A stretch of 11,972 nucleotides of DNA from Bacteroidota bacterium (GCA_023391315.1 JAEWBD010000027.1:1-11972); one strand, 5' to 3'. Counted from the first letter of the stretch, positions 1 through 7,525 are shown. Program-made: numbers and translations. Notes: generated by a model from the letters alone, not told the origin.

Positions 1-220
1 TTGGTATAAAGCTCATGGCTTTGCCCACCAATACCCCATACATAAATATTTCATCACCCTCCTTTAAATCAACCAGTGCGTACTTGTGCTTGGCAGGTAT
101 GTTTTCCTGTATTTCCACCTGCGGTAAAGCAGGCTGGTTAATTTGCTCTCCTTTATATAAAACCGTTAGTGCAACGGCTACATTATCTTTCGGGTGAATG
201 CGTAAAACTTTTGTTTGCAT
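1..220 (-). CDS. uxaA: Altronate dehydratase UxaA, N-terminal SAF domain (partial, cut by window edge)
   Basis: The frame opens at ATG (218-220) and runs off the left edge after about 73 codons. It begins MQTKVLRIHPKDNVAVALT and continues with ENIPAKHKYALVDLKEGDEI and YGVLVGKAM. This matches the N-terminal SAF domain of UxaA-type altronate hydrolases, where the IPAKHK stretch and the YG-x-x-VGKA segment are characteristic. The family dehydrates D-altronate to 2-dehydro-3-deoxy-D-gluconate in the cytoplasmic hexuronate (galacturonate/pectin) pathway. The catalytic C-terminal domain lies outside the window, so completeness cannot be judged. The gene is divergent from the TolC-family gene across 144 bp. 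No Shine-Dalgarno is visible, as is usual in Bacteroidota. Some other SAF-domain sugar-acid dehydratase is the main alternative. Confidence 0.85.
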   Translation of the reverse strand, partial: MQTKVLRIHPKDNVAVALTVLYKGEQINQPALPQVEIQENIPAKHKYALVDLKEGDEIFMYGVLVGKAMSFIP

Positions 221-291
221 AATAATTTAATAACAGGATGCTCTAATGTTAAAGCTTCCAAAATAAACGGGAATAGCTATACAAAATTTAT

Positions 292-320
292 TTTGCCGGT
301 AAATACTAATTGTATTTTAG
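292..320 (+). promoter_or_regulatory. Candidate Bacteroidota-type promoter for the TolC-family gene
   Basis: TTTG at 292-295 is followed after 17 bases by TATTTTAG at 313-320, one mismatch from the Bacteroidota -7 element TAnnTTTG. A second imperfect option is TTG at 310-312 with TTTATTTG at 331-338. The interval lies between divergent genes and is AT-rich, so chance matches are likely. Position and orientation suit the gene at 365. Confidence 0.25.
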
Positions 321-364
321 CAACTGCGAATTTATTTGTTTAATAGTTACACCTTACAAAACGG

Positions 365-1753
365 ATGCATCTTTTGCCAAAAAACAAATCAACTGTACAA
401 GTGAGTGACACAACGAAGCTTAATAGCATTACTGCTGTCGGCTTAATAAAAAAAGTACCGGCAAAGCGAAGCCTGCTGGCCGCTTTATTGCTGACAGGCG
501 GCACATGTTTCGCACAGCAAACGCTAACGCTTGACAGCGCTATAGCTATTGCATTGCGCAATAGTTATGATATTGAAATAGCGAGGAATAATGTTGAAGC
601 CGCAAACATTGGTAACAGTTATGGCATGGCAGGCGGCTTGCCTGTTGTAACAGGCACGGCTACCGACAGGGAGCAACTGAATGCAGTAAATCAAAAAATA
701 AGTACAGGGGAACATATTAACCGCAACTCTGCTGCCGGTAACACAGCCACCGCAGGATTGCAGGGCAGTATTCTTTTGTACAACGGCATGCAGGTGGTGG
801 CAACCAAACACCGGCTGGAAGAACTGGAAAAGCAAAGCCAGGAATACCTGAACGCAAATATCATAAACACGATTGCCACAGTAATGACGCAGTACTATGA
901 TGTGGTGCGCCAGCAGAGTTATTTAACAACGCTTGATACGTCCATTGCAGTAAGCCAGCAACGGCTGAATATTGTAAAAACACAGTTAGGAGTGGGCCTG
1001 GCTAATAATGCCGACCTTTTTCAATCGCAGCTTGATTTGAATGCATTGATACAATCAAGAAAATTACAGGAGCTTGCCATTGAACAGGCTAAAACAAGTT
1101 TACTGACCTCGCTTACTTTGAAACCAGACAGTAATATCGTAATTGATGATTCAATAACCGTTGACCAAAGCCTGATGCTGGAAGATGTAATGAATAATAT
1201 TTATCAGAGTCCTGATATTACGGCAGCCAGCATGCAGGTTACTATAAACCAGTTGATAGAAAAGGAAACAGCAGCGCAGCGATACCCTTCACTATATGCC
1301 AATGCAGGATATAACTATAACCGTTCACAAACGGCTGCGGGTAATGTATTGCTTAACCAAACGTATGGCCCGTATTTGGGCGTGAGCCTGACTATCCCTA
1401 TTTATAATGGGTCTGTTTATAAACGCCAGCAAAAAATAGCGGCGATAAATACGGACAATGCACGGCTGCAGCAGGATATTATCGTACGTGACAATACTTC
1501 CAATGCGGTGAAGAATTACCAGGCTTATCAGAAATCTTTACAGCAAATGCAAACCCAGCAGGAAAGTTATGCGCTTGCCAAACAATTGCTTGATCTTGTA
1601 TTGATGAAATTCCAGGCGCGGGTTGCCACTATTGTTGATGTAAAGAATGCCCAGGAAAGCTTCGCCAACGCTGGTTATCTCCTGGTAAACATGAGTTATG
1701 CCGCGAAAGCTGCTGAAATTGAAATGAAGCGGCTAACATACCAGTTGCGATAA
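365..1753 (+). CDS. TolC-family outer membrane efflux protein
   Basis: The 462-residue product has the size and the internally repeated layout of TolC/outer membrane efflux proteins. Long amphipathic helical stretches rich in Q, N and A alternate with beta segments, for example LTLDSAIAIALRNSYDIEIARNNVEAA near the N-terminus (residues 54-80), the repeat-like stretch around 230-260, and the C-terminal end EIEMKRLTYQLR. The family forms trimeric channels across outer membrane and periplasm for type I secretion or RND/MFS efflux. A signal peptide is visible at residues 29-50 (KK...R, then LLAALLL, cleavage after CFA). It is preceded by about 28 extra residues when the ATG at 365 is used; the GTG at 401 is an alternative start. 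No membrane-fusion or inner-membrane pump gene adjoins it, so its substrate is unknown. The gene ends at a terminator shared with the convergent Bax-inhibitor-like gene. Confidence 0.9.
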   Translation: MHLLPKNKSTVQVSDTTKLNSITAVGLIKKVPAKRSLLAALLLTGGTCFAQQTLTLDSAIAIALRNSYDIEIARNNVEAANIGNSYGMAGGLPVVTGTATDREQLNAVNQKISTGEHINRNSAAGNTATAGLQGSILLYNGMQVVATKHRLEELEKQSQEYLNANIINTIATVMTQYYDVVRQQSYLTTLDTSIAVSQQRLNIVKTQLGVGLANNADLFQSQLDLNALIQSRKLQELAIEQAKTSLLTSLTLKPDSNIVIDDSITVDQSLMLEDVMNNIYQSPDITAASMQVTINQLIEKETAAQRYPSLYANAGYNYNRSQTAAGNVLLNQTYGPYLGVSLTIPIYNGSVYKRQQKIAAINTDNARLQQDIIVRDNTSNAVKNYQAYQKSLQQMQTQQESYALAKQLLDLVLMKFQARVATIVDVKNAQESFANAGYLLVNMSYAAKAAEIEMKRLTYQLR

Positions 1754-1877
1754 ATATTATTGTTGTGCCGGCTTTAAATTATATGGCCGTGGCGCAAAAA
1801 CAGCTAAACCATTAAGTAAATAAATTATACTGACCGGTTAATATTGCCTCAAATATTGACAGCAAAATATGCACAAT

Positions 1878-1911
1878 AAAAAACCGCGCTGAATTTTCAA
1901 CGCGGTTTTTT
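1878..1911. terminator. Bidirectional intrinsic terminator between convergent genes
   Basis: AAAAAACCGCG (1878-1888) and CGCGGTTTTTT (1901-1911) form a perfect 11-bp inverted repeat around a 12-base loop. A U-run follows the G/C stem in both directions. It lies 124 bp after the TolC-family stop and 17 bp after the stop of the convergent gene, so it can end both transcripts. Confidence 0.9.
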
Positions 1912-1928
1912 GGTGAGACTTCTAATAT

Positions 1929-2690
1929 TTATTTTCTGCCTGCGAAGCGGCTTAACAACTTTAGAATTTCAATATACAGCCAAATCATAGTTACGAGCAA
2001 ACCAAAAGCGCCGTACCATTCCATGTATTTGGGAGCGCCCATTTCAGCACCTTTTTCTATCATATCAAAATCTATGATAAGGTTTAAAGCTGCAATGGCA
2101 ACAATAAACAATGAAATGCCAATGCCTAATAAAGAGCTGTCGTACATGAATGGAATATTCACGCCAAATACCCTTAACAGCAACGTAATAACATAAAATA
2201 TGGCAATACCCGCGGTGGCGGCAAAAATGGTTGACTTGAATTTTTCTGTTGCTTTTATAACCCTGAAATTATACAGCAGGAACATGGCCAGTGCCACGCC
2301 AAACGTTAAACCCACAGCCTGCATAACGAGGCCCGGATACCTTTCGCTGAAAGCATCATTTAATATGGCCGATATAGCGCCAAGAAAAAGGCCTTCAAGA
2401 ATGCCGTAAGCCGGTGAAAGATAAGGAGCCAGCGTTGGCTTGAAACATATTGCCAAAACTGAAATTAAGCCACCGATTATGCCAACCCACATTAAGGTTA
2501 CCATGGTTTGCTGCTGGTTATTGTAATATAAATACCATGTATAGGAAGCCGCAGCCAGCACCATAAATAAAAGAAACCCGAATTTGCCAATGGAGCCACG
2601 GACGGTCATAACACCGGTATCGCTTTGATCCAGCGAACGGCTGAAAATTTTCTGAGATAAGGTTGGATTATCTGATTGAAAAAGTGCCAT
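1929..2690 (-). CDS. Bax inhibitor-1/YccA family membrane protein
   Basis: The 253-residue protein starts MALFQSDNPTLSQKIFSRS, and a short soluble N-terminus precedes about seven hydrophobic segments (first at residues 33-55, last at about 225-245). The C-terminal stretch with FDMIEKGAEMGAPKYMEWYG, followed by a hydrophobic helix ending in LYIEILKLLSRF, is the conserved end of the Bacteroidota branch of the Bax inhibitor-1/YccA family. Its acidic residues correspond to the region discussed as a pH- or calcium-sensing site in family members. The bacterial role is not settled; calcium leak and modulation of membrane proteases are the usual proposals. Length is normal for the family. It appears monocistronic, facing the TolC gene, with 154 bp to the GH92 gene upstream. 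No clear promoter was found in that gap. Confidence 0.9.
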   Translation of the reverse strand: MALFQSDNPTLSQKIFSRSLDQSDTGVMTVRGSIGKFGFLLFMVLAAASYTWYLYYNNQQQTMVTLMWVGIIGGLISVLAICFKPTLAPYLSPAYGILEGLFLGAISAILNDAFSERYPGLVMQAVGLTFGVALAMFLLYNFRVIKATEKFKSTIFAATAGIAIFYVITLLLRVFGVNIPFMYDSSLLGIGISLFIVAIAALNLIIDFDMIEKGAEMGAPKYMEWYGAFGLLVTMIWLYIEILKLLSRFAGRK

Positions 2691-2773
2691 AATTACTCAA
2701 TATTTAGTTTGCGTGAAGATAGCAGAAATTTTTTTTGAAGAATAGTTAATTTGTAAGATGAAATCAGTCCGGA

Positions 2774-2839
2774 AAACCAAAAATTGAGAAAGTTCGGGAA
2801 GCAGGAAGAAACCTTTCCGCTTTTCGGACTTTCGCAATT
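2774..2839 (-). terminator. Long intrinsic terminator of the GH92 gene
   Basis: Two arms, 2782-2793 and 2828-2839, pair as AATTG plus GAAAGT with ACTTTC plus CAATT, with a single mismatch between the blocks. Inside them AAGCAGGAA (2799-2807) pairs with TTCCGCTT (2815-2822) with one bulge. On the minus strand the helix is followed by TTTTTGGTTTT. It starts 5 bp after the GH92 stop codon. Confidence 0.75.
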
Positions 2840-2844
2840 CCTAA

Positions 2845-5136
2845 CTACTTTTTCTCACTCATATAAAATACCAGCTTGCCGCCATTCATAATTTCATCGT
2901 AAGTAATATACAAACGGTCAAGCGGTTTATCATTCAGCAAGACTTTTTTCACATACACATTTTTATCGCTTTGATTGATGGCCTGCACCTCTAATGTGTT
3001 GCCATTTTCCAAATGCAATACGGCATCATCAATGGCAGGGCTGCCAAGCGAGTATTGCCCACTGCCCGGCGCCACCGGATAAAAACCAAGCGTTGTGAAA
3101 ATATACCATGCACTCATCTGGCCGCAATCGTCATTGCCGCCCAAACCATCAGGGCCGGTATGATATTGCTTTTGTAAAATCATGCGCACACGTTCCTGCG
3201 TTTTCCAGGGCACACCGGCAAAATTGTATAAGTAAGCTACATGGTGGGAAGGCTCGTTGCCATGTACATAATTGCCGATAATTCCATCGCGGGTGATGTC
3301 TTCCGTCTCGGCAAAAAATTCATCGGGTAAATGCATGGTGAATAAAGAATCAAGGTGTTGAACAAAACGTTTTTTTCCACCCATCATCGTTATTAATTGT
3401 TCAGGCTGATGCGGCACATACAAACTGTAATTCCAGGCATTGCCTTCAATAAAACCCTGCCCGTTTGTGGTAAGCACATCAAATTCTTTTCTGAAGCTTC
3501 CATTGCTTAAACGCGGCCGCATAAAATGAACAGAGGAATCAAATACATTTTTAAAATTTTCAGAACGCTTCATATACTCGTTATACACATCCATTCTTCC
3601 TAACTTCTTTGCAGCCTGTGCCAAACTCCAATCGTCGAAAGCATATTCCAGTGTTGTTGAAACACCCGTTCCGTTTTTATCAATAGGAATATATCCTTTA
3701 TCCAAATAATAATTCAGGCCATCATAATTCCTGTTGCTGCTGGTGGTAATACATGCATCCAATGCTTTATCTGCATCAAAACCTTGTATATTTCCTTCAA
3801 CAATGGCTTCGGCAATCACAGGCACACTATGATAGCCGGTCATGCACCAGTTCTCATTGGCAGAATTACTCCATATAGGCAGCATGTGCTCAGCACTTTG
3901 ATCATAATGTGCAAGCATGCTGCTTATCATATCTGCATTGCGTTTCGGCTGAATGATGTTTAACAAAGGATGCAATGCCCGATACGTATCCCACAAAGAA
4001 AAAGTAGTGTAGTTGGTAAAACCATCAGCTTTATGAATATTCTGATCAAGTCCGCGATAAGAGCCATCAACATCCATATAAGTTGTTGGGTTAATGAAGG
4101 CATGATACATGGCTGTATAGAAATTTATTTTCTCTTCCTTTGTTTTTGACTGAATGGCAATTTTGCTTAATTCTTTTTGCCATTGCTGCTGTCCTGCGTT
4201 TCTAACCGCATCAAAATCCCAGCCCGGCGCTTCAGTTCTTAAATTCATCAATGCATTGTTGGTGCTTACCGGCGATAAAGCAAATTTGATCTTTATCTTT
4301 TCGCCTTCATCTGTTTTAAAATCGAAATAAGCCCGTATTTGCCGGCCCGCTATTTCAGTAAAGTTTTTTGACTGATCCCATCTTCTCCAAAACCCGCGGT
4401 ACACCTGTTGTTTTGAAAAATTTTTATTGCCATAAGCAATAAACGGTTTTGAAAAACTCATCGCAAAATATAAATAGCGTGTTCTGCCCCAGCCATTGGT
4501 TTGGCGAAAGCCTGTAACCAATGTATCGTTTTCAATTCTTAAATAAGTCCATACGTTTTTATCTTCATAATTATAAATGCCACTCATTAAATCGAGGATG
4601 ATATGAGCGCTGTCGCTTTTGGGAAATGTGTATTGATGAAAGCCGACCCTTGTTGTTGCCGTAAGCTCTGCCAGGATATTGTATTTATCAAGTTTTATTT
4701 TATAATAATCCGCTTCGGCTGTTTCATTATCATGAGAAAACGGGGAACGAAAACCTGATGCAGGATTGACTGCCGTACCGGGATTTAACTGCAATGCACC
4801 CACCGTTGGCATAATCAAAAAATCACCCAAATCAGAATGACCGGTGCCATTAAAATGCGTGTGGCTGAAACCCACAATGGTTTTATCGCCATACTGGTAA
4901 CCTGCACAATATTTATATACATCCGGATTATATCTTCCGTTCATTTCATACGGAATAGTATCTGTATCCGGGCTTAACTGCACCATGCCAAACGGCACTG
5001 TGGCGCCGGGGAAAGTATGGCCCATGCGCTGTGTGCCGATTATAGGTTTTACATACTGCACATAGTTTTCATTATTGTTTTGAGCAGAAGCAGAAAAAGG
5101 AATAGCCAAAAAAAGAAAGGAATAACGTTTAAACAT
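2845..5136 (-). CDS. GH92 family secreted alpha-mannosidase
   Basis: The 763-residue protein carries the hallmarks of glycoside hydrolase family 92, calcium-dependent exo-alpha-mannosidases that trim mannose from N-glycans or yeast mannan. Residues 1-19 are a classical signal peptide (MFKRYSFLFLAIPFSASAQ, no lipobox), so the enzyme is periplasmic or exported. The N-terminal beta-sandwich domain holds VKPIIGTQRMGHTFPGATVP (29-48) and GFSHTHFNGTGHSDLGDFLI (89-108). The (alpha/alpha)6 domain holds FSLWDTYRALHPLL (379-392), GNAWNYSLYVPHQPEQLI (565-582), HGNEPSHH (625-632) with E628 as the likely catalytic acid, and GLGGNDDCGQMSAWY (664-678), whose Asp pair supplies the likely base. Length and motif order are normal, so it looks active. 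Linkage specificity cannot be read with certainty. No SusC/SusD pair, sulfatase or other glycosidase is adjacent, so it is not part of an obvious polysaccharide utilisation locus here. Confidence 0.95.
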   Translation of the reverse strand: MFKRYSFLFLAIPFSASAQNNNENYVQYVKPIIGTQRMGHTFPGATVPFGMVQLSPDTDTIPYEMNGRYNPDVYKYCAGYQYGDKTIVGFSHTHFNGTGHSDLGDFLIMPTVGALQLNPGTAVNPASGFRSPFSHDNETAEADYYKIKLDKYNILAELTATTRVGFHQYTFPKSDSAHIILDLMSGIYNYEDKNVWTYLRIENDTLVTGFRQTNGWGRTRYLYFAMSFSKPFIAYGNKNFSKQQVYRGFWRRWDQSKNFTEIAGRQIRAYFDFKTDEGEKIKIKFALSPVSTNNALMNLRTEAPGWDFDAVRNAGQQQWQKELSKIAIQSKTKEEKINFYTAMYHAFINPTTYMDVDGSYRGLDQNIHKADGFTNYTTFSLWDTYRALHPLLNIIQPKRNADMISSMLAHYDQSAEHMLPIWSNSANENWCMTGYHSVPVIAEAIVEGNIQGFDADKALDACITTSSNRNYDGLNYYLDKGYIPIDKNGTGVSTTLEYAFDDWSLAQAAKKLGRMDVYNEYMKRSENFKNVFDSSVHFMRPRLSNGSFRKEFDVLTTNGQGFIEGNAWNYSLYVPHQPEQLITMMGGKKRFVQHLDSLFTMHLPDEFFAETEDITRDGIIGNYVHGNEPSHHVAYLYNFAGVPWKTQERVRMILQKQYHTGPDGLGGNDDCGQMSAWYIFTTLGFYPVAPGSGQYSLGSPAIDDAVLHLENGNTLEVQAINQSDKNVYVKKVLLNDKPLDRLYITYDEIMNGGKLVFYMSEKK

Positions 5137-5236
5137 CCGTGTTGTTTTTAATAATTGAAGTGCCGCAAAACTGCTGATTATTTTTGAAAGAACAGTATTA
5201 AAACAGTAAGCCTATATGTTGATGGCTGTGTAAATA

Positions 5237-6049
5237 TTATGGATTGATATAAGTGGCCTTCGAAATAATTTCCTTTATATTATTGTCAAGTATTTCAGCA
5301 GATTCCTGTAAATAATGCAGTAACTCTTTGGTTTCTTCATCGGGTATTTTGGTTTCGTCTATCAGGCTGGTTAAAGCCAGTATGTTTGCGAGAGGCGCCC
5401 TTACTATATGGGCATTTAAATAGGCAATGTCTTTAAGCCGTGCATTCTGCTCTGATACTCTTTGTTCCTGTTTTTCAGCCCTGCTTTTGGCTTCTACCAG
5501 TTCTTCTTTTGTTTTTCTTTCAAAATATATACCTATGTAAGCAAAAACACTGCATAAAATAGCGGCGGTTATGCTGTTAAAAGTAAAACGGGAAGGAAAG
5601 GTTTTAAGTGATATGTGCTGCCAGGTGCTGGTACGCTTGCAAAACAAAATGCAAATGCAAAACGCTAATACTGTAAATGAGAGGTATATGATCGTGTCGG
5701 TTTGCATACTCTTGCTGTTGCTTAATAAAAAGGGGATAGCAAAAAGCAGGGCAAAATAATAAAGAAAACCGCCCATGTCAAGGCCTTCTGCAAAAACAAG
5801 CAGCCCCATAAATATATCTGATGAAATAATAAGAATGCTGATTATATGTTTGGTTTTCCCCTGCCGTATAAAGTATAGAACAATGCACAATGTAAGGGCG
5901 AATAACAATCCCAATAACGAGGAGATAAGGTGGCCCCTGAAGAAATTAATCACGGCGTTCATTAATATAACAAACAAGGCAAAAGCTGCAAAACGAAACA
6001 TCTTTGTTTTCTGTTTCAGAATACTTTCCGGCTGGCTTATCGAAGTCAT
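5237..6049 (-). CDS. Membrane protein with histidine-kinase phosphoacceptor (DHp) domain but no ATPase domain
   Basis: The 270-residue protein has about six hydrophobic helices (roughly residues 18-37, 41-61, 69-87, 93-109, 119-137, 157-176). A charged coiled coil follows (177-206, KEELVEAKSRAEKQEQRVSE), then a HisKA-like segment whose H-box reads LNAHIVRAPLANILAL, with H214 at the phosphoacceptor position (codon 5408-5410). The chain ends at residue 270, just after the second DHp helix (EILDNNIKEIISKA). The N, G1, F and G2 boxes of a HATPase domain are absent, and the roughly 100 bp before the next gene hold no remnant of one. It therefore cannot autophosphorylate alone. It could be a phosphotransfer or dimerisation partner, or a decayed kinase. 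No response regulator adjoins it. The neighbours (GH92 downstream, small membrane gene upstream) give no clue to the signal. Confidence 0.7.
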   Translation of the reverse strand: MTSISQPESILKQKTKMFRFAAFALFVILMNAVINFFRGHLISSLLGLLFALTLCIVLYFIRQGKTKHIISILIISSDIFMGLLVFAEGLDMGGFLYYFALLFAIPFLLSNSKSMQTDTIIYLSFTVLAFCICILFCKRTSTWQHISLKTFPSRFTFNSITAAILCSVFAYIGIYFERKTKEELVEAKSRAEKQEQRVSEQNARLKDIAYLNAHIVRAPLANILALTSLIDETKIPDEETKELLHYLQESAEILDNNIKEIISKATYINP

Positions 6050-6417
6050 TAATATTTGGATTTTTTAAGACCAAGGCCACTTGTAACAAGAAGCTTTTTC
6101 AAAGTGGTAAAATTATCCTTTTTAAACAATTCGCGGTTAGAAAAACAGGGTGTGTTTCCTTAATTGTTATACACAGGTATAAAGTAGCCTGTTGCCAGTT
6201 TATCTTTAATGTATGCTAAAGCACAAAGCATTCCGCCTGGAATGCCTGTGCTGTTTTAAAACCGGAATGTTTAGGGCAGAATTGGTTTAGTTCATATTGT
6301 ACGGATAAAAACGGGATAACTACAACTTGTCTTCATTATGGTACGGATTAAGAACGGGCTTTAAAATGGTTTTGCAGGATACGGATAAAACGAGCTAATA
6401 ATTGGATACGGTATGGA
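6050..6417. other. 368-bp intergenic region with a hairpin and degenerate repeats
   Basis: No credible coding frame is present on either strand. The part nearest 6050 is the 5' leader of the kinase-like gene; no exact TAnnTTTG box was found there. The remainder holds a strong hairpin (6220-6252) and four degenerate direct repeats (6299-6430), listed separately. Confidence 0.6.
6220..6252. terminator. Strong hairpin, possible terminator of the upstream minus-strand genes
   Basis: AGCACA (6220-6225) pairs with TGTGCT (6247-6252), and GCATTCC (6228-6234) pairs with GGAATGC (6239-6245), giving 13 base pairs around a GCCT loop with a small internal asymmetry. The following T-run is short on both strands (GTTTT on plus, TTTA on minus). 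It could end the phosphatase/small-membrane-protein transcript 166 bp beyond its last stop codon. Confidence 0.5.
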
Positions 6418-6430
6418 TTAAAAACGGACT
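6299..6430. repeat. Four degenerate direct repeats, about 18-20 bp each
   Basis: Copies are at 6299-6315, 6341-6360, 6379-6396 and 6411-6430. All fit the approximate pattern GTACGGATTAAAAACGGGCT on the plus strand with one to four changes. Start-to-start spacing is 42, 38 and 32 bp. The fourth copy overlaps the stop codon and last codons (VRF) of the 104-residue membrane protein gene. A related string (TTAATCCGTTTTTTATTAC on the plus strand, i.e. the reverse orientation) occurs near 9651-9669. Function is not evident. Confidence 0.65.
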
Positions 6431-6732
6431 AAGTAAAAACAGACGATAAAAAAAATGGTTAAAAAGCCTATAAACTCGGCAAGAAAAATTTTATTCAGAG
6501 AATTTATTTTAGTTGATAGAGCCGGCTTTAAAAAGATAGCAGCTATGTACGATAAAAAGGAGAAAACCAGGCTAATGCAATAACCATACATCAGCAATTT
6601 TGCCGCAGATGCCGCCTGGCTAAAATCCCGGGCGTTGCTGCCAGTTAAGTTTAAAGAAATTGATGCGAACAGGAGAATGCCGGTGAGGTTTAGTATAAGC
6701 AAAACAATGCCGTAAGGTAATTTTTTTGCCAT
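6418..6732 (-). CDS. Small membrane protein, three predicted helices, function unknown
   Basis: The 104-residue product has three hydrophobic segments, roughly at residues 6-28, 45-68 and 83-102. A short serine- and alanine-rich stretch (SNARDFSQAASAAK) separates the first two. No known family was recognised. The start ATG (6730-6732) is followed by MAKKLP, a typical cytoplasmic basic lead-in to a membrane helix. It lies 62 bp downstream of the phosphatase gene on the same strand with no terminator between them, so co-transcription is likely. The last three codons and the stop fall within a degenerate intergenic repeat, so the C-terminus may have been altered by that repeat. Confidence 0.65.
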   Translation of the reverse strand: MAKKLPYGIVLLILNLTGILLFASISLNLTGSNARDFSQAASAAKLLMYGYCISLVFSFLSYIAAIFLKPALSTKINSLNKIFLAEFIGFLTIFFIVCFYLVRF

Positions 6733-6794
6733 TGTAATTGTTTTATTGTGTTAACAGTTTTGGTTTTGCTGGAGCAGTTGATCTTATTTTTCGG

Positions 6795-7259
6795 TTATGC
6801 AACCCTGTTATATTTGCTAATAATAACGCTGCTGCACTTATCAAGCATATGAAATACTTCATGAAATTCCTTTTCGCCATAATGAAACGGATCAGGAACA
6901 TTTTCATTACTGCCGGCGTTCAGCTCATTCATTATCAGTTTTACCTTACCGAGATTCCTGTTTCCAGGATACCTTGTTTCGATGATGTTTTTTATATCGG
7001 CAGACATTGCATAAATAATATCGAAGCTTTCAAGATCTTCTTCGGCAAAAAGCCTGGCTTTCTGATCTGATATATCAACACTATTCATCAAAGCAACTTT
7101 TTGTGAAAGTTCATGCGGCGCTTTGCCAATATGATAAGCTGCAATAGCTGCGCTGTCAACAAACCAGTTTAAATTTTCGGCCCGGGCTTTGGTTTTTAAT
7201 ATGCCTTCTGCAAGCGGCGATCTGCAGATATTTCCTTTACAAACCATCAGAATTTTCAT
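6795..7259 (-). CDS. Low-molecular-weight protein tyrosine phosphatase
   Basis: The 154-residue protein has the full LMW-PTP signature. The P-loop at the N-terminus reads VCKGNICRSP, with nucleophile C7 and R13. The general-acid loop reads VPDPFHYG, with D123 as the acid. Length is standard, and the middle region (DSAAIAAYHIGKAPHE) fits the substrate-pocket wall, although the more usual S-A-G-T is replaced by S-A-A-I. The enzyme hydrolyses phosphotyrosine in cytoplasmic proteins. In bacteria it often counteracts a BY-kinase of capsule or exopolysaccharide export, but no such kinase lies in this window. Its promoter is the clearest in the window (7280-7310), with paired direct repeats upstream. 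The small membrane gene follows on the same transcript. Confidence 0.92.
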   Translation of the reverse strand: MKILMVCKGNICRSPLAEGILKTKARAENLNWFVDSAAIAAYHIGKAPHELSQKVALMNSVDISDQKARLFAEEDLESFDIIYAMSADIKNIIETRYPGNRNLGKVKLIMNELNAGSNENVPDPFHYGEKEFHEVFHMLDKCSSVIISKYNRVA

Positions 7260-7279
7260 GTGTTATTAAATTTGTGATG

Positions 7280-7310
7280 CAAAAATAATCTGGCATAAAA
7301 GCCTCCTCAA
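7280..7310 (-). promoter_or_regulatory. Bacteroidota-type promoter of the tyrosine phosphatase gene
   Basis: On the minus strand TTG (7308-7310) is followed after 20 bases by TATTTTTG (7280-7287), an exact match to TAnnTTTG at a spacing within the known 17-23 range. Transcription should start a few bases beyond 7280, giving a leader of about 10-20 bases before the ATG at 7259. Confidence 0.65.
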
Positions 7311-7315
7311 TCTTA

Positions 7316-7347
7316 ATCGTTGAATGGGCATGATTCATCGTTGAATG
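7316..7347 (-). promoter_or_regulatory. Paired direct repeats upstream of the -33 box, probable activator site
   Basis: ATCGTTGAATG occurs identically at 7316-7326 and 7337-7347 (plus-strand reading), 21 bp apart start to start, i.e. two helical turns. The nearer copy begins 6 bp beyond the TTG box of the phosphatase promoter. Identical half-sites on one DNA face next to a -33 element suggest binding by a dimeric regulator such as an OmpR- or LuxR-type response regulator. The regulator is not identifiable. Confidence 0.5.
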
Positions 7348-7405
7348 ATTTATTCTGCCGACGAACTGATGAAAAGTGGTTTTAAATTCAGGTGGGAATT
7401 AATAA

Positions 7406-7447
7406 TTGCCACAAATGCACAGGTATTTATCCATGCATTTATGGCAA
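7406..7447. repeat. 14-bp inverted repeat with one mismatch between rtcB and the phosphatase gene
   Basis: TTGCCACAAATGCA (7406-7419) and TGCATTTATGGCAA (7434-7447) pair over 14 positions with a single G/A difference, around a 14-base spacer. It lies 78 bp after the rtcB stop and about 60 bp before the phosphatase direct repeats. Neither flank carries a convincing T-run, so it is either a weak terminator or RNA-stabilising 3' hairpin for rtcB, or an operator. Confidence 0.55.
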
Positions 7448-7525
7448 CAATTTTAGAAAGCTTATATAATTATTTTATGCTGATTCATTATTTAATAATC
7501 ATGCGTCAGCAAAAAAGCGGCCTGC

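Noticed and set aside
2845..5136. Part of a polysaccharide utilisation locus
   Set aside because: No SusC/SusD-like gene, anti-sigma factor, hybrid two-component regulator or second glycosidase is present in the window next to the GH92 gene.
5251..6082. 10-bp inverted repeat AAGTGGCCTT (5251-5260) / AAGGCCACTT (6073-6082) flanking the kinase-like gene
   Set aside because: The left copy is inside codons of the gene, there is no target duplication or transposase, and one 10-bp match in a 12-kb window is compatible with chance.
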